From Sphingopyxis chilensis (GTDB lineage Bacteria; Pseudomonadota; Alphaproteobacteria; Sphingomonadales; Sphingomonadaceae), in contig NZ_CP142394.1 of the NCBI RefSeq assembly GCF_035930445.1, forward strand, positions 2,761,501 to 2,825,500: a DNA stretch of 64,000 nucleotides, given 5' to 3'. Every line of letters begins with the position of its first letter. The first letter of the stretch is position 1. The translations under genes were made by a program, and so were the position numbers. Shown here piece by piece: positions 7,722 to 16,705 of this stretch. The notes beneath the pieces were generated by a model. The model saw only the letters and a program-made list of their open reading frames with translations, searched no databases and had not been told where the DNA came from.

Positions 7722-10412
7722 TCAAAATTTGATCGAGGCGCTGAGCGAGAAGGTCCGGCCCAGCTTGTAGCGGTTGAAATAGATCTTGTTGTCGCCCGAG
7801 GTCTGGACTTCCTGATATTTGCGCCCCGTCAGGTTGCGCGCCTCGAACTTCAGCTCGATTTCCTTGTTGAGCAGGTTGATGCCCTGGCGCGCGACGAAGT
7901 CGAGCTGGATGCCCGGCTTTTCCTTGAGGTCGGGCTGACCCGACGGACCGCGGCTGGTCACGCGCGGGCTGGCATAGGTCAGGAGCAAGGTCTGCTGCGA
8001 GAGCCTGTCCTGATCTTCGAGCCCGATCTGGAAATTGACCAGATGGTCCGACTGGCCGGTCAGCGGCGAGCCGTCGAAGAAGAAGATGTCGGCCGGACGC
8101 TCGACGCCGTTGACGAAGGTGACATCGTCCTCGCCGACCTGGATGTCCGACTGGGTATAGGTGTAGTTGCCGATCAGGACGAGCCGGCGGCTCTGCCAGA
8201 AGGGCGCGTCCGACAATGTGTCGAGCGGGAAATATTTCTGCACCTCGAATTCGGCGCCATAGAGCGTCGCCTTCGGCGCATTGGCATAGCTGGTGCTGAC
8301 CTGGTTGTCCGACGCCGAGGTATAGGCCTCGATCGGGTTATCGATCGATTTGTAGAAGCCCGCGACGGTCAACCGCTGGTCGCGGTCGAAATACCATTCG
8401 TAGCGCAGTTCGGCATTCCACAGCTCGCTGTCGGACAGCGAGGGGTTGCCGCGATAGAGGCGGTTCGATTCGGGGTCGAGATAGACCTGCGCGACCAGTT
8501 CGCGGAACTGCGGCCGGGCGATCGTCTTTGACCCGTTGAGGCGCAGCTGCATGTCAGGCGCCATTTCCCAGGTGAGCGTCACCGCCGGCAGCCAATAGTC
8601 GTTGTCGAGATCGGTCGGCACGAACACCGACGAACCGGTGTTGAACAGGTCGACCGGCACGACGGTCTGCTTTGCCGTCTCGTAGCGGACGCCGGCGTTG
8701 ATATTGACGCTGGGCACGATTTCGGCCTGCAGCTGTGCATAGCCGGCGTGCGTCGTCAGATTGGCGTCGAATGCCGCCGCGCCGTCCTGGGCCGAGGTTT
8801 CGACCAGCCGTATATCATAGAGCTGGATCGAGGCGTCGGAGAGCAGGTAATCGGGTCGCAATTGCTGCACCTCGATCGGCAGATTCTGCGCGCGGAACAG
8901 GAAGTCGCGGCGCACCGAGGTGCGGTGCGTGTCGCTATAGGCATAGCCGACCGTCGCGGTGATCCGCGGCGCCAGTTCGTAGGACAGATCGACGCCGCCC
9001 GACCAGAGATCCTCATTGAGGTCCGAAAAGGAGATGCCGGCCGAACCGCGATTGCCGCCAAGGTCGTTGACGAACTTGTCGCCCACGGGATCGACGTCGG
9101 TGGGCAGGTTGGTGCGGACATAGGTGAAGCTGCGCTCATAGGGCGCCTCGCGCTGCGAATTGGCATAGCCGCCGCGCAGGTCGAGCTGGATCTGGTCGAA
9201 GTCGAATTCGGCGACGAGCTGGGTGTTGATCAGCTGGCGTTCGTACCAGGCGGTGTCCTGCTGCAGGATATCGCGGTCGGACTGGTTGCGGTTGGTGCCG
9301 AGACCGAGGCGCGACTGCTTCAGCGTGTCGCGGATATAAAGATTGGTCCAGCGGAACTTGTGATCGCCAAGCTCGAGCCCGAAACCGAGCAGGCCGTTGA
9401 CGACGATGCGGTTGTCGGTGACGACGCGGTTGAAATTGGTCTGCGGTTCACCCGACAGGTCGGTTTCGAGCGACGTCTGCTGGAGCGTGTCGCGCGTGCG
9501 CCATTTGTTGCTGATGCCCGCCGTCGCGATGATGCCGAGCTCGCCGTCGGGGAGCTGGATCGTCGTGCCGCCGGTCACGCCCGCCGACCAGTTGACCGGG
9601 ATGTGGTTGTTCTGCTGGAGCAGGCTCGTCTCGGCGTTGACCAGTTCCATCTGGATCGCCTTGAGGTCGTCGAGGCTGAAGTCGGCGCCTTCGAGGATCG
9701 GCTTGCCGCTGGCAAAGGCCGCCTTCAGCAGCGGCGGGACGTCGCGCGTGCCGTCGTCGAAACCGGTCCAGTCGGTGTCGCTGCCATAATAGGTATAGCC
9801 AAGCTCGTTCGTCGTCTCGCTGTCCCAGCCGATGCCGCCCGAAAAGGTCAGGAAGGTCTCGCGCGGGGTCGACTTGGTCGTGAGGTTGATCACGCCGCCG
9901 CCGAACTCGCCGGGGAAATTGACCGAATAGCTTTTCTGCACCAGCGTCGAATCGATGACGTTGGTGGGAAAGATGTCGAGCGGGACGACGCGCTTCAGCG
10001 GTTCGGGGCTGGGCAGCGGCGAGCCGTTCAGGAGCGCGAGCGAATAACGGTCGCCGAGGCCGCGGACATAGACGAAGCCGCCGCCGACCACCGACAGGCC
10101 GGTCACGCGCTGCAGCGAACCCGAAATATCGCCTTCGCCGGTGCGCGCGATGTCGGCGGAGGAGAGGACCGACACGACCTCGGGGGTCGCGCGGACGACA
10201 TTGGGGGTATAGCGGCCGGTCACGACGATTTCGGCGTCGGCGCCGCCGGGGATCGACACATCGACCTCTTCCTCGGCCGCATCGGTCGCCGGGTCGGCGG
10301 GCGGCGTTTCGGCGGGCGCGGGATCGGGCTCGGCCGTCTGGGCGAGCACCGCGGGCGACACCAGCGCCGACGAAAGGAGCAGGAAGCTGGCGAATAGCGA
10401 CCGCTTGGTCAT
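7722..10412 (-). CDS. TonB-dependent outer-membrane receptor (Pho-linked)
   Basis: An 896-residue receptor. Signal peptide residues 1-24 (SPAVLA before Q), then a Pro/Ala/Asp-rich linker, the TonB-box-like IVVTG at about 61-65, and the plug domain with LQRVTGLSVVGGGFVYVRGLGDRYS and the FPGEFGGGVINL end. A 22-strand barrel region follows, finishing in the terminal Phe (SASIKF) needed for BAM recognition. It follows the lipoprotein gene on the same strand, 83 bp apart, with a strong hairpin between. The substrate is not evident from sequence; the Pho-box-like promoter of the pair suggests a phosphorus-containing ligand or phosphate-stress role. Confidence 0.9.
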   Translation of the reverse strand: MTKRSLFASFLLLSSALVSPAVLAQTAEPDPAPAETPPADPATDAAEEEVDVSIPGGADAEIVVTGRYTPNVVRATPEVVSVLSSADIARTGEGDISGSLQRVTGLSVVGGGFVYVRGLGDRYSLALLNGSPLPSPEPLKRVVPLDIFPTNVIDSTLVQKSYSVNFPGEFGGGVINLTTKSTPRETFLTFSGGIGWDSETTNELGYTYYGSDTDWTGFDDGTRDVPPLLKAAFASGKPILEGADFSLDDLKAIQMELVNAETSLLQQNNHIPVNWSAGVTGGTTIQLPDGELGIIATAGISNKWRTRDTLQQTSLETDLSGEPQTNFNRVVTDNRIVVNGLLGFGLELGDHKFRWTNLYIRDTLKQSRLGLGTNRNQSDRDILQQDTAWYERQLINTQLVAEFDFDQIQLDLRGGYANSQREAPYERSFTYVRTNLPTDVDPVGDKFVNDLGGNRGSAGISFSDLNEDLWSGGVDLSYELAPRITATVGYAYSDTHRTSVRRDFLFRAQNLPIEVQQLRPDYLLSDASIQLYDIRLVETSAQDGAAAFDANLTTHAGYAQLQAEIVPSVNINAGVRYETAKQTVVPVDLFNTGSSVFVPTDLDNDYWLPAVTLTWEMAPDMQLRLNGSKTIARPQFRELVAQVYLDPESNRLYRGNPSLSDSELWNAELRYEWYFDRDQRLTVAGFYKSIDNPIEAYTSASDNQVSTSYANAPKATLYGAEFEVQKYFPLDTLSDAPFWQSRRLVLIGNYTYTQSDIQVGEDDVTFVNGVERPADIFFFDGSPLTGQSDHLVNFQIGLEDQDRLSQQTLLLTYASPRVTSRGPSGQPDLKEKPGIQLDFVARQGINLLNKEIELKFEARNLTGRKYQEVQTSGDNKIYFNRYKLGRTFSLSASIKF

Positions 10413-10443
10413 GTTGGATAACCCCTATTGGCAGATTGAAATG

Positions 10444-10476
10444 GGGGCGGGGCGCGCCCGTGGTGCGCCCCGCCCC
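10444..10476 (-). terminator. 12-bp GC hairpin between lipoprotein and receptor genes
   Basis: Perfect inverted repeat GGGGCGGGGCGC / GCGCCCCGCCCC with a 9-nt loop. It lies 20 bp after the lipoprotein stop and 32 bp before the receptor start. There is no clear U-tract, so it is more likely a partial terminator or an mRNA 3'-end protector giving unequal expression of the two genes than a full stop. Confidence 0.55.
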
Positions 10477-10495
10477 GGTATCGGACGTCGGCGCG

Positions 10496-12076
10496 TCAGG
10501 TTACGGGGATGTCGGTGCAGTTGCCGCTGGTGTCGCCGAACGACGCCGTGGCGGAATTGCAGGTCCAGCCCGCGTACCAGGTGTCGTTGGCGTCGGCGAC
10601 CGCGCCGACATAGGCCGTCGTGTCGAAGAAGCTCGCGAGCGTCTTGGCATCGAACGGCGTCAGCGCGGTTTCGGTCGCACCGTTGACGAACAGGTCGGTC
10701 AGGCTCGGCGTGTAGGTCGAGCTGTTGTTCGTGCCGAGTTCGAAGATCGCGCGGACCGCGGCGTCGTCGGGACCATTCGAGCCGCGGAACGGACGGTCGT
10801 TGCACTGCATCGACACCGACTGGAACACCGGCGGGCCGTTTTCGTCGAGCGCCGGGTCGGCGGGCTGCACCGTGGTGGCGCTGTCGATGCGGATGCACGA
10901 CGCGCCGGTGGTGATCAGGCCGTTGGCGAAGGTGTAGTCGGCGCCTCCGCGGATGCGGATCGCGGCGCCGTTGCCGGCCGCTGCGTTGCGGTGGATGAAG
11001 GTGAAGTTTGCGATATTCACTTCCTGACGCGGAACCGCATCTTCATCGCCGTCGGAGTCGATTTCCATGATCGAGTCGCCGACCGTGCCGCCGGCACGCT
11101 GGACGGCGATCGCATATTGGATATTGCCCTTGTAGCCGACGTCGGTGTCGAAGCTGTCGTCCTCGGCGCCGGTGACGACGAGATGCTTGAAGTTCGGACG
11201 GCCGCCGAACACTTCCATGCCGTCGTCCGAGCTGTTGTGCATCTGGATATGGTCGAACTGGGTCGCCGAACCGACGCCCGACGGGGTCAGGCCCTGCAAT
11301 TCGCTGTCGGGCGACAGGTTGAAGCCCGAATAGCGGATCTGGACGTAGCTCATACGGCCCGAGTTATCGTTGGTGATCTCGCCGCCGTAGAGCGCGTTCG
11401 ACGTGCCTTCGGTGTCGCGTTCGCAGTCGTTGGTGCCGGGAACCGCACCCGCCGCGTCGCAATCGGTGATCGGCGCGCGGCCGAGCAGGACGACGCCGCC
11501 CCACAGCTGCGACGTGTTATCGGTCGCCGAGCCGACGACGTTGCCGCGGCCGGTGAAGACGATCGGCTGCGTCGGGGTGCCGACGGCGTCGATCTTGTTG
11601 CCGCGGTTGACGGCGAGGAAGGCGGTGCCGGTCGAGGCGAAGATGGTGACGCCCGGATCGATCGTCAGCGTGACGTCGGCGGTATCGCCGGCTTCTTCGG
11701 TCGGACCCTGGTCGCTACCGACATCGACGCGGCCGGGAAGCGAATAGATCACGCCGTCGACCTTCGGAATCGCGGTCGTCGAGTTGAACTTCGCGGGGAA
11801 GCCGCAGTTGCGCCAGGTGCCCTGCGGGCCCGAAATGGTGCCAAGGTCGGCGAGCTGGTCGGCGCCGTTGATGGCCGGGCAGGCGTCGGCCGGGGTCACG
11901 CCGGTCGGCGTGGGGGTCGGCGTCGGGGTCGGAGTGGGCGCCGGGGTCGGGGTCGGCGCGGGAATGACGATCACGCCTTCACCGGGCGACGCGACGCCAT
12001 CGGCGCCGCACGCGGCAAGAATGGAACAGGCCACGCCGCTAAGCATGACCAAACGAATGCGTGCGAAAGCCGCCAT
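10496..12076 (-). CDS. Extracellular/outer-membrane lipoprotein with Pro-Thr linker
   Basis: A 526-residue lipoprotein. The lipobox LAAC puts the lipidated Cys at residue 23. It is followed by a (PT)n linker at about residues 39-60, then a domain starting at ADACPAINGADQL. The body is rich in short beta repeats with Asp/Asn/Gly turns (IDPGVTIFASTGTAFLAVNRG, GGRPNFKHLVVTGAEDDSFDTD), suggesting a right-handed beta-helix. It is first in a unit with the TonB receptor, next to the T2SS operon and behind a Pho-box-like array. By analogy with the T2SS-secreted lipoprotein ElpS of Caulobacter, which is induced by phosphate starvation, it may be a T2SS substrate. That role is inference. Confidence 0.75.
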   Translation of the reverse strand: MAAFARIRLVMLSGVACSILAACGADGVASPGEGVIVIPAPTPTPAPTPTPTPTPTPTGVTPADACPAINGADQLADLGTISGPQGTWRNCGFPAKFNSTTAIPKVDGVIYSLPGRVDVGSDQGPTEEAGDTADVTLTIDPGVTIFASTGTAFLAVNRGNKIDAVGTPTQPIVFTGRGNVVGSATDNTSQLWGGVVLLGRAPITDCDAAGAVPGTNDCERDTEGTSNALYGGEITNDNSGRMSYVQIRYSGFNLSPDSELQGLTPSGVGSATQFDHIQMHNSSDDGMEVFGGRPNFKHLVVTGAEDDSFDTDVGYKGNIQYAIAVQRAGGTVGDSIMEIDSDGDEDAVPRQEVNIANFTFIHRNAAAGNGAAIRIRGGADYTFANGLITTGASCIRIDSATTVQPADPALDENGPPVFQSVSMQCNDRPFRGSNGPDDAAVRAIFELGTNNSSTYTPSLTDLFVNGATETALTPFDAKTLASFFDTTAYVGAVADANDTWYAGWTCNSATASFGDTSGNCTDIPVT

Positions 12077-12182
12077 GAAAATCTCCGTTCCCGGTGTGCG
12101 CCTGCGCGCCCCTGATGAAAAACACGCCGCGAGCAAGAATAAGGATTGTCGTCTCGCCCCCGGTGAGGCCGCCACTAGGGTG

Positions 12183-12248
12183 ATTCGATGACGGTCTGAC
12201 GCCAGAGCCGTGACACTTGCATGACTCTTTCGAGTCGCTTTGATGACA
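12183..12248 (-). promoter_or_regulatory. Putative PhoB-box array upstream of the lipoprotein gene
   Basis: Six consecutive 11-bp units on the minus strand: TGTCATCAAAG (12238-12248), CGACTCGAAAG, AGTCATGCAAG, TGTCACGGCTC, TGGCGTCAGAC, CGTCATCGAAT (12183-12193). Four of the six carry GTCA at the same offset, i.e. in exact 11-bp phase. It lies 107 bp before the lipoprotein start. This is the main content of the 307-bp gap 12077-12383; the rest shows no gene. Confidence 0.65.
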
Positions 12249-12383
12249 AGCGCGGCGGCCGTAGGGCGTGCCCGTTCGCACCTGCAAAAATAAAAGCGGC
12301 GAAGCTCGCTTGCATCGCCCCGAAAGCTTTGCTAGGCGCCCGCTCCTACCTGGTGCCGGACCCGATCCGGACCATCATGATGT

Positions 12384-12470
12384 GCGGTCGTGGCGGAACT
12401 GGTAGACGCGCAACGTTGAGGTCGTTGTGGCCGAAAGGCCGTGGAAGTTCGAGTCTTCTCGACCGCACCA
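12384..12470 (+). tRNA. tRNA-Leu (anticodon GAG)
   Basis: 87-nt cloverleaf with a long variable arm. Acceptor arms GCGGTCG/CGACCGC pair fully; encoded ACCA end at 12467-12470. Anticodon stem CAACG/CGTTG with loop TTGAGGT gives anticodon GAG (Leu CUC/CUU). The variable arm is GTGGCCGAAAGGCCGT and the T loop TTCGAGT. It stands alone between the lipoprotein promoter and the alcohol dehydrogenase gene. Confidence 0.96.
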
Positions 12471-12670
12471 TCATTACCGGAAACCGAAGCCGATGCCGGG
12501 GCTGACAGGTGCCGGCACGCTTCACCCCCATCCCCGATAGCTGTTTGATGACGCCCGCCCGGCCGCCTCGCGCGAAGCCGCGCGCAATGCGGCGATTTCC
12601 TGCCGGCTCCAATATGGCTAGGTAGTGGGCGAACGAGAGGGACGCATATCGTCCTCGAGGAGATGGACCG

Positions 12671-13837
12671 TTGAATATCGCCAGCATCGCCCTGCCCCGC
12701 ATCTTCCGCATCGGCGGCGGCGCGTCGAAGCAATTGCCCGAAGTGCTCGCAAGCCTGGGTCTGTCGCGGCCGTTGATCGTGACCGATGCCTATCTGATGA
12801 GCAGCGGGCGCGTCGCCGAGCTGGAGAACGGGTTGGCGGCGACGGGGATCGCGGCGCGCGCGTTCGCCGATACGGTGCCCGACCCGACGGTGGCGTCGGT
12901 CGATGCGGGCGTGGCTTTTTTGAAAGCGGGCGACCATGACTGCGTCGTCGGATTTGGCGGCGGCAGCCCGCTCGACAGCGCGAAGGCGATCGCGCTGCTC
13001 GCGAGCCACGGCGGCGCGATGGCCGATTACAAGGCGCCGCATGTCCAGGACGCGCCGGGACTGCCCGTCATAGCGATCCCGACGACCGCGGGCACGGGAT
13101 CGGAAGCGACGCGCTTCACGATCATCACCGACGAGGCGACCGACGAGAAGATGCTGTGCCCGGGGCTCGCCTATCTGCCCGTCGCGGCGCTCGTCGATTA
13201 TGAGCTGACCTTTACCAAGCCGGTGCGGCTGACCGCCGATACGGGCATCGATTCGCTGACACACGCGATCGAGGCCTATGTGTCGAAGCGCGCGAACCCG
13301 TTCAGCGACGGCATGGCGCTGCTCGCAATGCGCGCGATCGCACCCAATCTGCGCCGCGTGTGCGGCGACCCGATGGACGCGGCGGCGCGCGAGGCGATGA
13401 TGCTGGGCGCGACGCAGGCGGGGATCGCCTTTTCGAACAGCTCGGTCGCGCTGGTGCACGGGATGAGCCGGCCGATCGGGGCGCATTTCCATGTGCCGCA
13501 CGGGCTGTCGAACGCGATGCTGCTGCCCGCGGTGACCGCCTGGTCGGCGCCTGCCGCGCTCCCTCGCTATGCCGATTGCGCGCGGGCGATGGGGATCGCC
13601 GACGAGGCCGAGGGCGACCAGTCGGCGGTCGCGCGCCTGCTCGACGAGCTGGCAGCCTTGAATCGCGAGCTGGAGGTACCGGGGCCGGCGGCGTGGGGCA
13701 TCGACGCGGCGCGCTGGGAGGCGCTGGTGCCGACGATGTGCGCGCAGGCGGCCGCATCGGGCTCGCCCGCGAACAATCCGCGCGTGCCCGACGCCGAAGA
13801 GATGGCGATGCTCTATGCGCAGGTCTGGGCGGGCTAG
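12671..13837 (+). CDS. Iron-containing alcohol dehydrogenase
   Basis: A 388-residue group III (Fe-type) alcohol dehydrogenase. NAD(P)-binding GGGS at residues 96-99. The metal ligands are intact at Asp194, His198, His263 and His277, in the motifs TGIDSLTHAIEAY and HGMSRPIGAHFHVPHG, spaced like those of FucO. The TTG start at 12671 is supported by GAGGAGA 7 bp upstream. It reduces an aldehyde or oxidises an alcohol in the cytoplasm; the physiological substrate is not predictable. The GNAT gene follows after 2 bp, so the two are co-transcribed. Confidence 0.92.
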   Translation: MNIASIALPRIFRIGGGASKQLPEVLASLGLSRPLIVTDAYLMSSGRVAELENGLAATGIAARAFADTVPDPTVASVDAGVAFLKAGDHDCVVGFGGGSPLDSAKAIALLASHGGAMADYKAPHVQDAPGLPVIAIPTTAGTGSEATRFTIITDEATDEKMLCPGLAYLPVAALVDYELTFTKPVRLTADTGIDSLTHAIEAYVSKRANPFSDGMALLAMRAIAPNLRRVCGDPMDAAAREAMMLGATQAGIAFSNSSVALVHGMSRPIGAHFHVPHGLSNAMLLPAVTAWSAPAALPRYADCARAMGIADEAEGDQSAVARLLDELAALNRELEVPGPAAWGIDAARWEALVPTMCAQAAASGSPANNPRVPDAEEMAMLYAQVWAG

Positions 13838-13839
13838 TC

Positions 13840-14250
13840 ATGGAAATCCGGCGTTATGCGGCATCCGACTTCGGCGGGGTGAAACGGCTTTGGGAAGAGG
13901 CGTTTCCGAACGATCCGCCCTGGAACCGCGCCGAAGTGGCGATCCCCGCCAAGCTCGCATTTCAGCCCGGCCTGTTTTTCGTGGCGCTGGAGGGGGACGC
14001 GGTGATCGGATCGGTGATGGCGGGGTACGACGGGCATCGCGGCTGGCTTTATTCGGTCGCGGTCCGGCGGACGTGCGAGCGCGGCGGGGTCGGAACGGCG
14101 CTCGTCCGCGAAGCCGAACGGGCGCTACGCGCGCTCGGATGCGAAAAGATCAACCTGCAGGTCCGCGCGGCGAACGAAGATGTCGTCCAATTCTATCGGG
14201 CGCTGGGATATGCGGTCGAGGATCGCATCAGCCTTGGCCGGCGACTTTAG
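13840..14250 (+). CDS. GNAT-family N-acetyltransferase
   Basis: A 136-residue single-domain GNAT protein. The acetyl-CoA pyrophosphate-binding motif is CERGGVGTALVREAERAL (R/Q-x-x-G-x-G/A), followed by the NLQVRAANEDVVQFYRALGY beta-bulge and helix typical of YpeA/RimI-like enzymes. ATG at 13840, two bases after the dehydrogenase stop. Its last 23 bases overlap the end of the convergent GFA gene. Acceptor substrate unknown. Confidence 0.85.
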   Translation: MEIRRYAASDFGGVKRLWEEAFPNDPPWNRAEVAIPAKLAFQPGLFFVALEGDAVIGSVMAGYDGHRGWLYSVAVRRTCERGGVGTALVREAERALRALGCEKINLQVRAANEDVVQFYRALGYAVEDRISLGRRL

Positions 14251-14650
14251 GGTGAGGGTTTTGCGGATGTTCCGGCAGCGGAAGGTCGAGCCACGCGTGG
14301 CGATGATCGGCCCATACCGCCTGTTCGGGCATCGGAAAGTCGCGATCGGCAAAGGCGCCCGCCGCAACCCCGATCAGGTGCGGAAGCCGGTCGGGTTCCC
14401 ACCAGAGCGACGACCCGCAGTCGGGGCAGAAATGGAAGGACACGTCGCGGCCGCTGGCGGACGGACGCCGGAAGGCCCTGGCGCCGACGGCGGGCAGTTC
14501 CACGCGGTCGCGCGGGAAAAAGGCCGCGACACTGAAGAGCGATCCGGTCCGCCTTTGGCAATCGAAGCAATGGCAGAGCGAAACCTTCGCGGGCTCGCCG
14601 GTGCAGGTGAGGACCAGCTTGCCGCAATGACAGGAGGCGGTGCGTTCCAT
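14228..14650 (-). CDS. GFA-family zinc-binding protein
   Basis: A 140-residue protein of the GFA (glutathione-dependent formaldehyde-activating enzyme-like) family. Zinc ligands appear in order as CHCG (residues 7-10), CHCFDC and CPDCGS, the normal pattern. The ATG at 14650 (MERTASCHCG) removes an unsupported N-terminal extension. Most GFA-family members are of unknown reaction. The proximity to an alcohol dehydrogenase hints at aldehyde handling, but the genes are convergent, so this is weak. Its 3' end overlaps the GNAT gene tail. Confidence 0.85.
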   Translation of the reverse strand: MERTASCHCGKLVLTCTGEPAKVSLCHCFDCQRRTGSLFSVAAFFPRDRVELPAVGARAFRRPSASGRDVSFHFCPDCGSSLWWEPDRLPHLIGVAAGAFADRDFPMPEQAVWADHRHAWLDLPLPEHPQNPHPKVAGQG

Positions 14651-14839
14651 GGCGGGAAGGCATATCACCGCGGGCCGGGCAAACAAGACCGGCGTCCCGC
14701 CTGCAATTCGCGCTTCGTTCATTGACCCGCAAGCCGCACCCTGCTTAAGCGCGCTCGCCCCGCCTCCCGCTCTCCTACGTCTCGATGTGGAGGTGGGGCA
14801 TCTCCTTCAGAAATCGCGTCATTGCGAGCCGCGAAAACG

Positions 14840-15742
14840 TCAGGGCAGCCGCTCTCCCATCGAGACTTGCAGCACGGCATACCATTCGGCGCGCGTCCAG
14901 CGCGGCATGAACGCCTGCGGGATTTCCCGGATTCGTTCGATCGTCTGCGTGCCGACGATCGGGATCGGGCGCGCGGGATGCGCCATCACCCAGCTGTAGG
15001 TGGCCGCGGCGCGCGAGACCCCATATTCGGCGGCCTTGGCGTCGAGCAGCCCGGCGATCGCCTGGCCGCGCTCGTCCGCCGGATCGCCGAGGCGGCCGCC
15101 GCCGAGCGGCGACCAGGCCAGAAAGGCCATCCCCTGCCCCATCGACTGGTCGAGGAGGCCGTCGAATAGCGGGGCGAGATGGAGCGGCGAAAATTCGCTC
15201 TGATGGCTTGCCACCGGCACGGGAAGGAAGCGGGCCAGCGCCAACGTCTGCGACGGGGTGAAATTGGAGACGCCGAACGCGCCGACCTTGCCCGCCCGGT
15301 GCGCCTCCTCGAGCGCGCGCGCGACCTCCTGCGGGTGGGTGAGCAGGTCGGGACGGTGGATCTGCCACAATTCGACCCGGTCGGTGCGCAGGCGGCGGAG
15401 CGAGGCGTCGAGCGCCGACGCCAGATAGGGCGCGCTGCTGTCATAGGGTACGCCGGGAATGATCCCGCCCTTCGTCGCGAGGACCATCCGGTCGCGAAGC
15501 CCCGGGGCTTCGGCGAAGACTTCGCCGAGTAAGGCTTCGGCCGAGCCGAAACCGCCGGGCGTGTCGAAGCCGTAGATGTCGGCCGTGTCGAACAGCGTCA
15601 CGCCCGCGTCGAACGCCGCGTCGATGCGTGCGCGGGCGGTGGCAAGGTCGACGCCGGCAAAGCGCCACATGCCCCAGGCGATGGGCACAAGCTCGTGCCC
15701 GGCGACGCTCAGCTTGGCGGGAGCGGGAAGATGAACCGGCAT
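14840..15742 (-). CDS. Aldo/keto reductase
   Basis: A 300-residue AKR with the full catalytic tetrad: Asp52 and Tyr57 (FDTADIYG), Lys91 (LATKGG) and His129 (WQIHRPD). It is shorter than eukaryotic AKRs, in line with the YdhF-like bacterial group. NADPH-dependent carbonyl reduction in the cytoplasm; substrate unknown. It lies 3 bp downstream of the amidohydrolase gene on the same strand, so the two form an operon. The 189-bp gap 14651-14839 on its other side shows no gene. Confidence 0.9.
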   Translation of the reverse strand: MPVHLPAPAKLSVAGHELVPIAWGMWRFAGVDLATARARIDAAFDAGVTLFDTADIYGFDTPGGFGSAEALLGEVFAEAPGLRDRMVLATKGGIIPGVPYDSSAPYLASALDASLRRLRTDRVELWQIHRPDLLTHPQEVARALEEAHRAGKVGAFGVSNFTPSQTLALARFLPVPVASHQSEFSPLHLAPLFDGLLDQSMGQGMAFLAWSPLGGGRLGDPADERGQAIAGLLDAKAAEYGVSRAAATYSWVMAHPARPIPIVGTQTIERIREIPQAFMPRWTRAEWYAVLQVSMGERLP

Positions 15743-15745
15743 CGG

Positions 15746-16582
15746 TCAGAGTCCAAGCAGCTTGCGGGCGTTGCCCGAGCGGATCTTCGCGCGCTCCGCA
15801 TCGGTGAGATCGAGCTTGGCGAAGGCCTCCAGCGTCTTGGGCAGCGAAATTTGCGGGAAGTCCGATGCGAGCAGCACATGATCGACCCCGACGTTGCGGA
15901 TCGTCCAGACATATTCTTCTTCGATCGGCGAATCGGCGGCGAGGATCACGCTCGCCGAAAGGTCGAAATAGATATTGTCGGCGAAGAGATTTTCAGCGGT
16001 GCGCGCGAGCGCAAGGATGTTCCAGAAGCGGAAGGCGAGCCCGCCCATATGGCCGAAGATGAACTTCGTCTTCGGCGCCGCGAGCGCGAGGTTGAAGAGC
16101 TTCTCGTTATCGGCGGGGACGATGCTCGCATTGTCCATCACGACCGTCATTCCCTTGTCGCCCGCGCGCTTGACGAGCGTCAGCACGCGCGGATCGGCGG
16201 CGTCGAATTTCTGCGTATGCGGATGGATCTTGAGCAGGCGGACACCGCGCGCGGCGACGCGGTCGACCTCGGCCAGCGCAGCCTCGCCGTCATAGGGGTG
16301 GACCGTCGCGATCGCGATCATGTCGGGGTTCTTCGCAGCGAGCGCGATCAGGGCGTCATTGCGACTGGCTATGTCCGCCGGATTGCCCGCGAGCGCCTGA
16401 TTCGGGCCGCCGAACCACATCGCGCCGAAAGCCGCGACGGGCTGGTTCGCCGCCTTTAGCTGCGCCCGATATTCGGCGAGCGACGCTTCGCCCTTGTGCA
16501 GGTGGACGTGGGTGTCGACGACAGCGTCCTGCGCGAAGGCAGGCGCCGAAAGCAAGGCGATCGAAAGCAGCAGGGCTCGCAT
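15746..16582 (-). CDS. Exported amidohydrolase (Amidohydro_2 type)
   Basis: A 278-residue metal-dependent TIM-barrel hydrolase with a Sec signal peptide (MRALLLSIALLSAPAFA before Q), so probably periplasmic. Metal-binding HxH in VDTHVHLH just after the leader. Further ligands are expected at HPH (KIHPHTQ), at the His of FGHMGG and at the Asp of LLASDFPQ. ATG at 16582 chosen to give the clean leader. Co-transcribed with the aldo/keto reductase. Substrate unknown. Confidence 0.82.
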   Translation of the reverse strand: MRALLLSIALLSAPAFAQDAVVDTHVHLHKGEASLAEYRAQLKAANQPVAAFGAMWFGGPNQALAGNPADIASRNDALIALAAKNPDMIAIATVHPYDGEAALAEVDRVAARGVRLLKIHPHTQKFDAADPRVLTLVKRAGDKGMTVVMDNASIVPADNEKLFNLALAAPKTKFIFGHMGGLAFRFWNILALARTAENLFADNIYFDLSASVILAADSPIEEEYVWTIRNVGVDHVLLASDFPQISLPKTLEAFAKLDLTDAERAKIRSGNARKLLGL

Positions 16583-16705
16583 GATATCTCCGGGTGCGCG
16601 AAACAATATGCCCGCCCTGCCACAAAGCGATCACCGGGCCAATTACCTCGCGGGCCGCACCCGCCGCTTTCAGCCCAAGGCGGGCGTTGGCTGGCGCAGC
16701 GCGCC

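Noticed and set aside
11880..11965. Tandem GT/GGC-rich repeat DNA
   Set aside because: Not a regulatory or CRISPR repeat: it encodes the Pro-Thr linker of the lipoprotein on the minus strand.
12332..13501. 389-codon minus-strand frame across tRNA-Leu and the alcohol dehydrogenase
   Set aside because: Overlaps a clear tRNA and a well-conserved plus-strand enzyme; composition is that of antisense.
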